DNA of 64,000 nucleotides from an uncultured Collinsella sp. GTDB lineage: Bacteria > Actinomycetota > Coriobacteriia > Coriobacteriales > Coriobacteriaceae. A program made the translations under genes and the position numbers. The notes beneath the pieces were generated by a model. The model saw only the letters and a list, made by a program, of their open reading frames with translations. It was not told the DNA's origin and made no database searches. Location of the stretch: assembly GCA_900540845.1 (NCBI GenBank), contig UQHS01000003.1:1-64000 (forward strand), given 5' to 3'. Each line of letters begins with the position of its first letter. Within the stretch, counting starts at the first letter, position 1. This document shows positions 17,263 through 26,548 of the stretch, in pieces.

Positions 17263-17853
17263 CTAGACGGTGAACTTTGCCCACGCGCCCCTCGGGGCGG
17301 GGAACGTGGTCGATTGCGGGTACGTGGCCGCCGACGGGTAGAGGGCCGAGCCCCGGCTACCCGCGTCCCAGCGGTTCACTGACGCGACGGCCGCGCCGGA
17401 TGTCTCCACCCACATGCCACCGTCGACGCGGTCGGGGTACTGCGGCTCGGCGCTCTGGATGAAATACGGCTTCGTCAGGCGGGCGGCGGCGCTCGCCTGC
17501 GCTGCCGCCTCGCTCGCCGCGTTGGCCTGCTCGTGCGCCAGGGCGGAGTTCGCTTCCGCAGCCTGTGCGGCGGACGATGCGGAGAGCGCGGCGGTGTTCG
17601 CGGCACTGGTGGCGGCGTCGCGATCGGCGTCCTTGGCTGCGCGCTCAGCCTCGGCCCCCTTGCGAGCCGCCTCGGCGGATTCTCGCGCCGCCTCTGATGC
17701 CACGCGTTCCTGTTCGTTCGTGCGGCGCTCGGCCTCGGCCTTGCCGTCGGCGCCGGCGATCGTGATGGTCTCCTCTCCGACGCGGGCGGCCCATATCTCC
17801 TTCGTGCCGAGCTCGTTGAAGCGCGTCAGCAGCTTGTCTGTTCTAGATGCCAT
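17263..17853 (-). CDS. Tail fibre protein (coiled coil)
   Basis: Protein of 196 aa. Residues 1-35 are a short globular start, residues about 38-130 an Ala/Glu/Arg-rich trimeric-coiled-coil-like stalk ('EAARESAEAARKGAEAERAA'), and residues 135-196 a small C-terminal domain with 'YFIQSAEPQYPD' and 'PRGAWAKFTV'. It lies between the baseplate genes and the switchable tail-tip gene, with which it may assemble. The family is inferred from composition and position. Confidence 0.7.
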   Translation of the reverse strand: MASRTDKLLTRFNELGTKEIWAARVGEETITIAGADGKAEAERRTNEQERVASEAARESAEAARKGAEAERAAKDADRDAATSAANTAALSASSAAQAAEANSALAHEQANAASEAAAQASAAARLTKPYFIQSAEPQYPDRVDGGMWVETSGAAVASVNRWDAGSRGSALYPSAATYPQSTTFPAPRGAWAKFTV

Positions 17854-17862
17854 CCGGCCTCC

Positions 17863-18117
17863 CTATTTCCTGATGACCGCGACGGCGGTCGTGTTGTTTC
17901 CCGAGCTGACCAGCACCGCGCGGTCACCGCCGGACGCCCCCGAGCATGCTGACGTGCACGGCACGGCGAGCGTCGCGCCCGCCACCTCCACCGCCATGGT
18001 GGAGCCGGAGACCGATTTGACGGTGCCGTAGGTCGTGACCGTCTGGCTGCGGCGCTGCCTGGGGATGCTCCCCGCGAGCCTGCGGGCGGCGGCGTCGATG
18101 CGCCCCTCAGCGTCCAT
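17863..18117 (-). CDS. Small tail/baseplate protein
   Basis: Protein of 84 aa starting MDAEGRIDAAARRLAGS at 18117, overlapping the end of the preceding tail gene by 11 nt. The second half is beta-rich ('GTVKSVSGSTMAVEVAGATL', 'AVLVSSGNNTTAVAVIRK'), like a small OB/beta-barrel domain. No family recognised; its placement suggests a tail-tip component. Confidence 0.6.
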   Translation of the reverse strand: MDAEGRIDAAARRLAGSIPRQRRSQTVTTYGTVKSVSGSTMAVEVAGATLAVPCTSACSGASGGDRAVLVSSGNNTTAVAVIRK

Positions 18118-19177
18118 AGCTCCTCCCCTCGCACTTGACCGTGCATCCGGCGCCGAGGTCGATCGCCTGCGTGCGTATGGCGAGCGATTCGCGGACGCCG
18201 CCGGTGGCGTAGTCCATCGACACGACATCCCCGACCGTCAGGGGCGCGTATGCATGAGTGAACGTCACGCGCCGGACGACCGATTGATTCGTCTTTAGAA
18301 GCTCGACTGCCTTCGCGTCTGCCTGCCGCTGGGTGGCGGCGTCGTTGTACTCGTAGCGCGCGACGATTCGGCGCCCCATTGATGTGGTGGAGTACGGCGA
18401 GCGCGGGTCTGAATCGACGGCGGTGCCGATGACGGTCGAATCCTGGTCGCTGTAGACGGCCACCACGACGTTGGCGACGTTCGAGGCGTCGCGCTCGTCT
18501 GTCATCGAGCGCAGGAACCTGGCGTCCCTGCCCTCCCTGAATGTGTGGACGGGCTCGCGCTCCCCCGGCGGCGCGTACCTGCGCATGAGCACGCGGCCCA
18601 TCGGGTCGGTCGTCGCCGACGAGAAACCAGCGATCTCGAGCAGGTCGTTCACCGCGTCCAGCTTGCTCTCTCCGTCCTCGTTGTCGAGTCCGAACGTCCA
18701 CGCGGTCGAGAGGCGGTATGGCGAGCTGTCGGCGATGACCTCAAGCCCCGCGCCGCGCGCAATCTCAACCGCCTTGGCCACGGGGTCCGACCCCGCCGGG
18801 ATGGAGATCGGCCGCTCGAACTGGTCTTGCGCCAGCTCTCCCAGGCGGCCGGTCAAATCGACCTTGCATGTCGACACCGCGCCCTCGACGTCGCGGGATG
18901 TCGTGGAGGGCAGGAAGGTGCCGAGCGAGACCGATGCCGACCAGCCCGTGTACATGCCCGTGGCGTCCAGGTAGACGCGCACGAGGTCGGCGCCGACGTC
19001 GAGCGGCCCGCTGTGGACGACCGACCCCTTCTCCTTCACCTGGGTGTCGGCGTTTCGCTCGATGGACCCGCCGTCAAGGAAGCCCGCGAGCCTGGCCGTC
19101 TCGGCTCCGCCGGAGCGCGACACGCGCATGAAGCGGTACTCGCTGTGAAAGGGCTCCGACCAATCGACCTCAGCCAT
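18107..19177 (-). CDS. Tail-tip (hub-type) protein
   Basis: Protein of 356 aa following the large FnIII tail protein with an 8-nt overlap. It has the features of phage tail hub or XkdQ-like proteins: an N-terminal 'HSEYRFMRVSRSGGAE' region, a central beta domain, and a C-terminal 'PLTVGDVVSMDYATGGVRES' segment close to the DUF-type ends of such proteins. Probably at the distal tail, where fibres attach. Assignment rests on order and general resemblance. Confidence 0.65.
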   Translation of the reverse strand: MAEVDWSEPFHSEYRFMRVSRSGGAETARLAGFLDGGSIERNADTQVKEKGSVVHSGPLDVGADLVRVYLDATGMYTGWSASVSLGTFLPSTTSRDVEGAVSTCKVDLTGRLGELAQDQFERPISIPAGSDPVAKAVEIARGAGLEVIADSSPYRLSTAWTFGLDNEDGESKLDAVNDLLEIAGFSSATTDPMGRVLMRRYAPPGEREPVHTFREGRDARFLRSMTDERDASNVANVVVAVYSDQDSTVIGTAVDSDPRSPYSTTSMGRRIVARYEYNDAATQRQADAKAVELLKTNQSVVRRVTFTHAYAPLTVGDVVSMDYATGGVRESLAIRTQAIDLGAGCTVKCEGRSYGR

Positions 19178-21752
19178 CCCACGCCTCCCTCCACGCGGTC
19201 TCGGTGAGAGACAGGTTCACGCCCGCCACGTCGCGCGGGACGCCTCCAGACAACCCGAGCCCGATCGCGCACAGCGCGCGGCGCCCGTGCGGGTCGCGGA
19301 CCCACGCCACCGCATGGCGGCGGGCCAGCGCGTCCAGCGCGTCGTGGTCCTCCCTGCCGAGCGCGGTCGCCGACAGCGACCCCTTGATGGACGCCGCGCC
19401 GGTCGTGTACGCGGTCGGCAGGCCGCCCGCCTCGCCTCCGTCGGCGAAGTCCATGAGCTCTGTCGAGAGCTCGTAGTCGCGGCTCCACTCCACGTCGTAC
19501 CTGAGCGGTATGAAGCCGGACGCGGCCCTGCCGAAGTTGATTGCCACGGCGTCGGCGGCGACCCTCGCGGGGACCTCGCAGGTCGTGGCCGTGCCGACCT
19601 CGCTATACGCGGTCACGAGGTAGCTGTAATCGGTCTCGAGCGGCGGGAGCGGGTCGCGAGCGGCGCCGCCGTCCAGCATCGCGTCGGACACCAGCCACTG
19701 CGTGCCGTCCGGCATGAGGCGCACGACGGACGCGGCCCTGGTGGGCAGGACCGGACCGAAGGCCATCACGCCGTCCTGGGACACGTCCAGGCCGGAGAGC
19801 ACGGGAATCCCGTCCTCGTCCGGGAGCAGCTCAGGCGCGACGAGCTCCCAGCCATCGACCGACCACGAGTCGAGGCCGAACCTCACCTCCACGTCCACTC
19901 CGAGCTCCGGCGTGTACGCGATGCGCGGCGCCGGGCGAGCGGGCTCGGCGTAATCCGCCGTGAAAGAACGTCGCGCGGTGGCGCCCAGCGTCGAGCCGCC
20001 GCGCACCGAGACCTCGACGGTGTAGCGCCCGAGGTTCTTGGGCAGGTACGTTCCCGCGCGGAACTCATACGACCTGGCTGCCGGGGCGAGCTCGACCTCG
20101 TGGAGAACGGACCCCTCCGGCGACAGTAGCCTGAGCGCCTGAGATGCGACCCCGGTGGCGTCCACGACCTCCCACGTCGCGTTGAACGGAACCACCTCGA
20201 CCACGGCCGAGTCGGTGGAGGGGCCGGTGATCGTCACGACGGGAAGCGCCGCGACCGAGAACTCGAGGTACCCGCTCCACGCGCCCCAATCGGAGTGCGC
20301 GCCGTGCGTGCGGACGCGCACCTTCCACGTCCCAACGGCGTCGAGCGGGACCTCCGCGGAGGCGGTCGCCCCGGGCACCGGGACGGTCGATGTCGAGCCG
20401 CCGGGCTTGACGACCTCAACCTCGGCTTTTGTCTGCGCCGAGCCGTCCTGGTGGTTCGGGGACCAAGAGACCGCGGCCGAGCCGCCGAGCGCGTAGACGG
20501 CCGAGATGCCCGACACCGACGGCGCCAAAGGCACCGACACGGTGGTGATTCCGGCGCTCTCGCTCCAGCCCGACCACAGCCCGCCCCGTCCGCATCTGAC
20601 GCGGTAGCTGTTGACGCCCGCGACGGACGCCATGGCGACCGGGAACGACTCGACGGCCTTGCGCTCGCCCCACGACCCGGAGGCCGCGCGATGCTCGACC
20701 TGGTATGAGTCGGCCCAGCGCGGGAGCCCCGACACCGAGACGCTGACCGTCGTCGGGCCGGTGGCGGAAGCCCTCACGGAGGTGGGGGCGGCGGGCGTGG
20801 TGTAGATGTATCCCTGCTGGGTGCTGTAGTCCGAGTAGAGGCCGTTGTACGCCCTCACGCGGTAGTCGTAGCGGTGGTTGCTGCTGATGCCGTTGTCGGT
20901 GTAGTTGGTGGTCCCGCCGCCGAGCGTGGCGATCTGCGTCCACCCGCCCTCGTCCGTGCGGCGCTCGAGCAGCACGTTGACGTAGGTGTGCTCCGCACGC
21001 TCGCCGAGCCTCCACCAGACCTTGGCCTGGGTGTCGGACGAGCGCGAGGCACCGCACCCGCTCGGCGCGGAGGGCGTCGTGTACACGTAGTCGGAGTGCG
21101 AGGCAGCGGTCCATCCCGCGTTGTTGGCGGCGTGGACGGCGTAACGGTATCGGTGGTTGGCGTACACGTCGTTGTCGGTGAAGCTCGTCGGGAGGTTGCC
21201 CTTCGCGTCTGGGCTCAGCACCTTCAGCTCGCGCCACTCGCCGCCGTCAACGGTCCTCGTGACCTTGAGCTGCGTGTACTTCTTTACGACGCCCTCGGGG
21301 TTGTTTCGCCACGACATGCCGTTCTGGCGGTCGTTGTTGCGCCAGGCGGTCATGTCGCTCGGGGACTTTGGGACCTCGTACGGGATGGCGGGCGCGTTCT
21401 GCCACTCGTGGCAGCTCGTGGTGATGCCGACGCCGCCGTATCCGCTCACCGTGCGGGACTCCGACCACGCCTCGACCTTGATGTCGCGGCCCGCGTCGCC
21501 CCTGGCGATGTCGCGCGTTCCGCTGACGTTTATCACGACCTGGCCGCTGTGGGTGCAGGCGCCGTCCCACGGGCCGACCTCGTGCCCGTCGATGGCGACG
21601 TGGAGTCGGACGCCCCACAGGTACCAGTTGCCGAACTGGATGTTGCAGGACCAGTGGATGCGCGTCGTGGTCGCGTCGACATCCTCCTTCCAGCTCGCCA
21701 GGTTGATGGCGTAGAAGGTGGAGCCCATCTTGATTGCAACGCCCTGTGCCAT
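19170..21752 (-). CDS. Large tail protein with fibronectin type III repeats
   Basis: Protein of 860 aa, second largest of the phage. The N-terminal region (1-125) is beta-rich with 'SWSCNIQFGNWYLWG'-like aromatic segments (in part). At least two clear FnIII repeats follow, with matching ends 'NHRYRYAVHAANNAGW' and 'NHRYDYRVRAYNGLYS', each closing in 'YTTPSAP' / 'YTTPAAP'; further Ig/FnIII-like units occupy 330-620. The last about 150 residues resemble a distal-tail domain. Located after the tape measure, where siphophages encode Dit/Tal. FnIII units may bind surface glycans. Confidence 0.8.
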   Translation of the reverse strand: MAQGVAIKMGSTFYAINLASWKEDVDATTTRIHWSCNIQFGNWYLWGVRLHVAIDGHEVGPWDGACTHSGQVVINVSGTRDIARGDAGRDIKVEAWSESRTVSGYGGVGITTSCHEWQNAPAIPYEVPKSPSDMTAWRNNDRQNGMSWRNNPEGVVKKYTQLKVTRTVDGGEWRELKVLSPDAKGNLPTSFTDNDVYANHRYRYAVHAANNAGWTAASHSDYVYTTPSAPSGCGASRSSDTQAKVWWRLGERAEHTYVNVLLERRTDEGGWTQIATLGGGTTNYTDNGISSNHRYDYRVRAYNGLYSDYSTQQGYIYTTPAAPTSVRASATGPTTVSVSVSGLPRWADSYQVEHRAASGSWGERKAVESFPVAMASVAGVNSYRVRCGRGGLWSGWSESAGITTVSVPLAPSVSGISAVYALGGSAAVSWSPNHQDGSAQTKAEVEVVKPGGSTSTVPVPGATASAEVPLDAVGTWKVRVRTHGAHSDWGAWSGYLEFSVAALPVVTITGPSTDSAVVEVVPFNATWEVVDATGVASQALRLLSPEGSVLHEVELAPAARSYEFRAGTYLPKNLGRYTVEVSVRGGSTLGATARRSFTADYAEPARPAPRIAYTPELGVDVEVRFGLDSWSVDGWELVAPELLPDEDGIPVLSGLDVSQDGVMAFGPVLPTRAASVVRLMPDGTQWLVSDAMLDGGAARDPLPPLETDYSYLVTAYSEVGTATTCEVPARVAADAVAINFGRAASGFIPLRYDVEWSRDYELSTELMDFADGGEAGGLPTAYTTGAASIKGSLSATALGREDHDALDALARRHAVAWVRDPHGRRALCAIGLGLSGGVPRDVAGVNLSLTETAWREAWDG

Positions 21753-21782
21753 GCGGCCTCCTAGATTCGATTGCTATACCTG

Positions 21783-24308
21783 TTACTCGTAGCTGGCCAC
21801 GACAACGTCAACGAAGCGCTCCATCGCGTCCGCTACGCGGTCGTTGACGTGCAGTGCGCGGCCGTCGAGGTAGACGTTGTACGTGGGCGCGCCAGGATGA
21901 GGCGTGCATGAAGACGCCATCGCGCCACCTCTTATCGAATAGTCGGCGGAGAACTCGGCGTTGCGGGAGCCGATGAAGCCCTCGACCTCGCCCCAGCCCG
22001 TGGTCAGGCCGTCGAGCAGGCCCCGCATGATGAGCTCGCCGTTCTTGGTGAGCATCACGGCGTCGTAGCTCGGCGGTCCCTTGTGGGACACGATCCAATC
22101 GCCGATGCCGCCGACAAAGTTGGTTACATTCCCCCATGCGGACTTGAGTCCATCGAGCAGGCCATTCAGAATCGATTTGCCAGCGTTGATGAGCCAGGAA
22201 CCGGCGCCAGAAAACAGGCTGGTAATCTTTCCTGGCAGATCGCGGAGCAGCCCCATCACGCGCTCGTTGCCGCCAGATACGGTCTCGATGAAGCTGTTCC
22301 AAGCTCCGTTTAGGAATCCGCCGAGAGCGTTCCACGCTCCGGACCACATAGAGCTGATGGCGTTAAGAACGGAGTTGATAATCGATTTGGCGGTATTAAT
22401 TCCGTTCGTGACAGTCGACTTGATGCCCTCCCAGACGGAGGACGCGATTGCCTTGATGCCCTCCCACACGCCGGACCAATCGCCTTTTATCGCAGAAGTG
22501 ACTACTTGGATGATTCCCTGAACAACTCCGAGCACCGTGCTTATGACGTTCTGTATCGTCGAGAAGACGTGGTCGACCAAAACAGCCAAGGTTGGCCATA
22601 TCGCGTTCCAGATGGCACCGATGGCGCTGAGGGCAATGCTGATGGCATTCTGAATCGTAGGCATGGCGCTCATGACCATCGTCATTATGTTTGTAAGCGC
22701 TGGTCCGACTGTTGACGTGATGCCGGCAACAAGATTCGCTACCATTGCTCCGATTTGCTGAAACGCCGGTCCAAAAATCGTCGTCAGCTGTGCAAACAGC
22801 GCGTTTGCGGCGTTGCGGAACTGCTCGTTGCTGTTATACAGTGCGATGAACCCTGCCGCCAGCGCAGCGACAGCCGCTACCACTATGGCTATGGGATTCG
22901 CGGCCAACACGGCGAACAAGCCGGTTGCCGCCGTCTTCGCGGTCGAGATCATCCCAGAAAGACCGCCGAGGCTCGACATGAGCGATGTTACGAACGTCGC
23001 GGCCTTGAAACCGGCGAAAGCGGCAGAGACGGCAGCGATGGCGGGCGCTATGAGGTCGATGTTGTCGACCACGAAGCCGACACCTGCGGAGATGGCGTTG
23101 AACGCGCCCTCGACCATTGGCACGAGTCCGTTAATTGCCCCGGTGATTGCCGGTTGCAGCTTTGCGAGAAGGTCGGAGATGCCGCCGACCGCAGCGGCCT
23201 GAAGATTGCCTATCGCGCCTTCGAAGGTGGAGGTGGACTTGGCGGCCTTGACGGCTGCGTCCTCGAAACCGAGGTCCAAGATGGCTTGGTTGAACTCCTC
23301 GGCGGTGATCTCGCCCTTCTCCATCGCCTCGCGGAAGTTGCCCGTGTATGCGCCGTTCTTGAGCATGGCCCCCTGCAACTTGCCCGAGGCGCCGGGGATG
23401 GCGTCGGCCAGCTGGTTCCAGTTCTCGGTGGTGAGCTTCCCCGCGCCGGCGGTCTGGGTCAGCACCATGCCGACGCTCGAGAACGTCTCGGCGTTTCCGC
23501 CAGCGACGGCGTTGAGGTTGCCAGCGGCCTCCGCCAGCTTGCCGTAATTCGGGACGCTGTTCGCGGCGAGCTGGGCGGTGATGTTCTGGATGTCGGACAG
23601 CGCGTAGACCGTCTCGTCGGCGTACTTGCGCGTGGTCTTGCTCAGGGCGTCTATTTGCGACGTGCCGAGACCCGCGAAGTCGAGCGTGCTCTTGAACTTC
23701 TGCGTGGCGTCGGTCGCGGCGGCGGCTTCGCCGACGAGCTGCGAGAAGCCGATGGCCGCGAGGGCGGGGCCCGCGACCTTCGTGAGAGCGCCGAGCGCGC
23801 CCTTGACCGAGCCAGCGGCTTTGCCCATCGAGGCGATGCCGCGACTTGCGTCGTCGGATGAGGACGAGACCTTTTTGTTCGCGGAAGAAAGCTGCTCCTG
23901 GGCGCGCTTCAGCTCCACCTGGGCGCTCTTGGTGCGCTCGGATGCGCTGGCGACCTTGCGCTGGGCGCTCTCCACCTTGGCTTCAGCGGCCATGACCTGC
24001 GAGGAGCCGGCAGCGTACTTTGAGCGCACCTCTACGAGCCTCTGTTGCGCGATGCTCAACTGGTTGGTCGCGTCCTTCTCGGATGCCATGGCGCGGCCAA
24101 CCTTCTGCGAGGCCGATGCGACGGCGTTCTCGAGCTGCTTGATGCCGGACGAGTCGATTCCGGAGGAGATTCCGTCGCTCAGTGACTTGCCGATCCTGCG
24201 TCCGCTCGGGGTGACATCGACCCCGCCGAGCTGCGATGCGATGGACTTGCCAGCGCCCTTCAGCTCGGGGATGAGCGAGAGGTACGCGGTCGCCAACTCA
24301 GTTGCCAT
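21783..24308 (-). CDS. Tail tape measure protein
   Basis: Longest tail-core protein, 841 aa, which sets tail length and aids DNA entry. N-terminal helical region with coiled coil (about residues 55-160, many Ala/Gln/Lys/Glu), central 'TMP repeat' domain ('NITAQLAANSVPNYGKLAEA', 'LTTENWNQLADAIPGASGKL'), hydrophobic helices around 415-500 and Trp-rich repeats near 610-690 ('SVWEGIKAIASSVWEGIKST'). It overlaps the end of the chaperone GT frame by 11 nt. Confidence 0.94.
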   Translation of the reverse strand: MATELATAYLSLIPELKGAGKSIASQLGGVDVTPSGRRIGKSLSDGISSGIDSSGIKQLENAVASASQKVGRAMASEKDATNQLSIAQQRLVEVRSKYAAGSSQVMAAEAKVESAQRKVASASERTKSAQVELKRAQEQLSSANKKVSSSSDDASRGIASMGKAAGSVKGALGALTKVAGPALAAIGFSQLVGEAAAATDATQKFKSTLDFAGLGTSQIDALSKTTRKYADETVYALSDIQNITAQLAANSVPNYGKLAEAAGNLNAVAGGNAETFSSVGMVLTQTAGAGKLTTENWNQLADAIPGASGKLQGAMLKNGAYTGNFREAMEKGEITAEEFNQAILDLGFEDAAVKAAKSTSTFEGAIGNLQAAAVGGISDLLAKLQPAITGAINGLVPMVEGAFNAISAGVGFVVDNIDLIAPAIAAVSAAFAGFKAATFVTSLMSSLGGLSGMISTAKTAATGLFAVLAANPIAIVVAAVAALAAGFIALYNSNEQFRNAANALFAQLTTIFGPAFQQIGAMVANLVAGITSTVGPALTNIMTMVMSAMPTIQNAISIALSAIGAIWNAIWPTLAVLVDHVFSTIQNVISTVLGVVQGIIQVVTSAIKGDWSGVWEGIKAIASSVWEGIKSTVTNGINTAKSIINSVLNAISSMWSGAWNALGGFLNGAWNSFIETVSGGNERVMGLLRDLPGKITSLFSGAGSWLINAGKSILNGLLDGLKSAWGNVTNFVGGIGDWIVSHKGPPSYDAVMLTKNGELIMRGLLDGLTTGWGEVEGFIGSRNAEFSADYSIRGGAMASSCTPHPGAPTYNVYLDGRALHVNDRVADAMERFVDVVVASYE

Positions 24309-24977
24309 CGGCCACCTCCACGTATCCTAGTTTTCGGTTGATGAAATCCAAATCGGTCGCTTGCAGCTTGCGCTCGACCCTCGCTCGATCAGCCGGTGTC
24401 GGGAGCGGCTTCGGGCGCCTGCGCCCCTTCGCCCCGTCCTCGGTCGATTGCCACGCGATGACGCGCAGCGTGTGCTCGATGCGCCAGAGCAGATAATCAG
24501 TCGTGCCCCACTCCGCCTCGGGATTTTGGGCACGCGCCGTCCTGCTGTCGGCGGGCAGCTGCTCCATGAGGACGGCGGCGTGGCGGCGGCTGTAGTCGGT
24601 TCCCATGCGGTCCAGGTCCAGGCCGTAGTACTGCTGGAAATCGGCTCGGAGCTCGCCGCCCCACCGCTTGAGCGCAAGTGCAAGCCCGATTAGTTTTTTG
24701 CGTTGACGGCCTCGATGACGGATGCCATGAAGGCGCTCATTACCTCGTTGGTCAGCTTGCCGTCGTGCTTGGCTCGCAGCTCGCGCTTGATGCGCGGGAA
24801 GTCGCTGCCGAAGACGAGGCGGTACATCTTCACCGCGGCGGCGGTCTTCGCTCCGTCGTCCGCGTCCTCGTCGTAGAGGTCGGCGATGCACTCGGTGATC
24901 TCGAAATCGTCGAAGGCGTCGGCGGTGACCTCCACCTTGATGCCGTCCACCAGGGTCGGCTTATCGGGCTTCGCCAT
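24298..24977 (-). CDS. Tail assembly chaperone GT (-1 frameshift product)
   Basis: The minus-strand sequence at the end of the G-type gene reads GCA AAA AAC TAA, which contains the slippery heptamer A AAA AAC (plus-strand positions 24693-24699). A -1 shift there bypasses the stop and continues KLIGLALALKRWGGELRADF to the end ...GYVEVADGN at 24298, adding about 130 residues. The downstream frame has no good start of its own. The pair corresponds to lambda gpG/gpGT, which recruit the tail tube protein and coat the tape measure. Frameshifting is inferred from sequence. Confidence 0.82.
24690..24977 (-). CDS. Tail assembly chaperone G
   Basis: Unshifted product of 95 aa, acidic and helical ('DDFEITECIADLYDEDADDG'), ending AVNAKN. 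It follows the tail tube gene by 2 nt and precedes the tape measure, the fixed position of gpG-type chaperones. Most ribosomes should stop here; a fraction shift to make the GT fusion. Confidence 0.85.
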   Translation of the reverse strand: MAKPDKPTLVDGIKVEVTADAFDDFEITECIADLYDEDADDGAKTAAAVKMYRLVFGSDFPRIKRELRAKHDGKLTNEVMSAFMASVIEAVNAKN

Positions 24978-24979
24978 GG

Positions 24980-25561
24980 CTACTCACCAGTTTCAGTGGA
25001 CTCGAACCAGTCGGTGTAGTAATCGCCGCTGGTCGCGTCCTTGTACGCTGTGAAGGTGGTTTCGCGACCGAACAGCTCGCCCGCCTTCACAGTCAGGTCG
25101 CCGAGCTCGGTTGCCTGGGCGTCGTGGATGAGGCGGCGCCAGCGGCGACCGTTCTTCAGCACGCACTCGGCGACGTAGATGCCGCGCTCGGTTTCGTCAC
25201 CCGTGACATGGACGGTGAGCTTGCCCGCCGCGTCCTCCACGTTCTCCTCGCCGTACTGGACGGCCAGCGTGCCCTTCTTGACCTCGGCGAGCGTCGCGGT
25301 GAAGGTCTCGGAATGAGATGACTTGGCGGAATGGGTGGTCTCGCCGTTCATGTCCTTGATCTCCTCGCGATCGGCTTCGGTGGAGAACGTCATGCCGTCC
25401 TCGGAGAGGAAGCCCAGCACCTTGAACGCGGGGTCGAGCGCGCCTTCGAGGTCGGTCGGCTTTGTGGAGCCGAGAGGAGCTCGATAAAAATAACCGCCCG
25501 CGAGGCCAGTGCCGTCGGAGACGTTGTTCACGTCGTTCTTGGTGGCTTCGGATTTAGCCAT
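24980..25561 (-). CDS. Major tail (tube) protein
   Basis: Protein of 193 aa that polymerises into the tail tube. Beginning 'GGYFYRAPLGSTKPTD', followed by 'FLSEDGMTFSTEADREEIKD' and 'TFTATLAEVKKGTLAVQYG', matches the pattern of phi13/TP901-type tail proteins. TAAGGAGACAGT precedes its ATG. A terminator-like hairpin lies just before the gene, which may separate its expression from the head genes. Confidence 0.88.
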   Translation of the reverse strand: MAKSEATKNDVNNVSDGTGLAGGYFYRAPLGSTKPTDLEGALDPAFKVLGFLSEDGMTFSTEADREEIKDMNGETTHSAKSSHSETFTATLAEVKKGTLAVQYGEENVEDAAGKLTVHVTGDETERGIYVAECVLKNGRRWRRLIHDAQATELGDLTVKAGELFGRETTFTAYKDATSGDYYTDWFESTETGE

Positions 25562-25573
25562 ACTGTCTCCTTA

Positions 25574-25598
25574 AAGAAATGGCCCGCCGAAGCGGGCC
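25574..25598 (-). terminator. Internal terminator/attenuator before the tail tube gene
   Basis: Perfect 7-bp stem GGCCCGC/GCGGGCC with a 4-nt loop, followed on the minus strand by ATTTCTTT, in the 39-nt gap between the tail-completion gene and the tail tube gene. Confidence 0.6.
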
Positions 25599-25600
25599 GA

Positions 25601-25942
25601 TTAATGATTGAGCTTGATGAGCGCTTGGTAGCGTGGCGTCCTGCTCGACAGGTCGTCGAAGCGGTAGCCGCCTTCGAGCGTCGCGGAGCCGATACCACCG
25701 TCCGCGTAGCAGATCGACGGCAGCTTTGCGGCAAGCGCGTCGAACAACTCGCGCGCACGCTTGCGGGTCGCCGCCCAGCACTGCACCGCGACGGTGGAGG
25801 TTGCGAGCGCGCCCGCGTGCGCCATGGTCGTGGCCGTCAGCTCAACGCTGTAGAACTCGGCGGGGCGCGTCTCGGGAACGTCGATGTAGACCTCGGCTGG
25901 CAACTCGCCCAGCACGCGGCGGAACTCCTTCTCGACGTCCAT
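25601..25942 (-). CDS. Tail completion/terminator protein
   Basis: Protein of 113 aa starting MDVEKEFRRVLGELPAEVYI at 25942, with a start that overlaps the previous stop. 'TVAVQCWAATRKRARELFDA' and the order (after the HK97-gp10-like gene, before the tail tube) fit the gp11/minor tail terminator position. The residue pattern of the family is weak, so the name rests partly on order. Confidence 0.65.
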   Translation of the reverse strand: MDVEKEFRRVLGELPAEVYIDVPETRPAEFYSVELTATTMAHAGALATSTVAVQCWAATRKRARELFDALAAKLPSICYADGGIGSATLEGGYRFDDLSSRTPRYQALIKLNH

Positions 25943-26217
25943 CAGCGACCAGCCCCCAGCGACTTGATAAGCGTGTTGTTCTTGTTGTTGTGACGGATGC
26001 CGTGCGGTGACGCGGTGCCCACGATGCAGCGGGCGCGGTTCATGCCGTTCATGGTGTTCGCCGAGAACGGCTGATTGCGAAGCGTGTCCGCGCTCGCCAT
26101 GGAGCACGCGGCGCGAGCGATGGCCTGGCCGCGCCTGTCGAGTTCTGCGGACACCGCGCCGCTCATGAGGATGGAGCGCGCGCCCGCGCTGTTGATGCGG
26201 ACCTTGGTCTTAGCCAT
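25942..26217 (-). CDS. Head-tail joining protein (gp10-like)
   Basis: Protein of 91 aa beginning MAKTKVRINSAGARSILMSG, with a basic helical segment 'ELDRRGQAIARAACSMASAD', like short HK97 gp10-type connector proteins. The overlaps with neighbours on both sides (8 nt and 1 nt) show tight coupling in the connector block. Confidence 0.65.
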   Translation of the reverse strand: MAKTKVRINSAGARSILMSGAVSAELDRRGQAIARAACSMASADTLRNQPFSANTMNGMNRARCIVGTASPHGIRHNNKNNTLIKSLGAGR

Positions 26218-26548
26218 CGACGAGCGACACCTCCACCTTCATCCACCATTGCGTGGGGCAGTTCTCGCGGCACGGCTGGGGGTCGCCGATGACGGCGAAC
26301 TCGCGCCCGCCGATGGCCGCGCGGCAGTTTCTGAGCGGCTTGTCGTAGCCCTTGGGGAACGCCAGCGTGTATGCCACGCGGTCAGCATCTGGGCGTGCGT
26401 TTGCCGCATTGTCGGCTGTCGCGCCCGGGCACACGAGCACGTTCTGAACGGTCTCGCGCTCGGTCGATTCGACGCGCTCGCCGTCAACGTATGAGACGGT
26501 GACGCGCACGACCTCCACGTCCTGCCCCCTGAGCAGCCCGCGCGTCAT
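26210..26548 (-). CDS. Head closure protein
   Basis: Protein of 112 aa starting MTRGLLRGQDVEVVRVTVSY at 26548 (ATGA overlap with the upstream gene). 'YTLAFPKGYDKPLRNCRAAI' followed by 'GREFAVIGDPQPCRENCPTQ' resembles minor capsid/head closure proteins of Gram-positive siphophages, which often contain 'hpkg..' and 'G..f.ViGdP'. The correct frame is internal to a longer open frame. Confidence 0.7.
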   Translation of the reverse strand: MTRGLLRGQDVEVVRVTVSYVDGERVESTERETVQNVLVCPGATADNAANARPDADRVAYTLAFPKGYDKPLRNCRAAIGGREFAVIGDPQPCRENCPTQWWMKVEVSLVDG

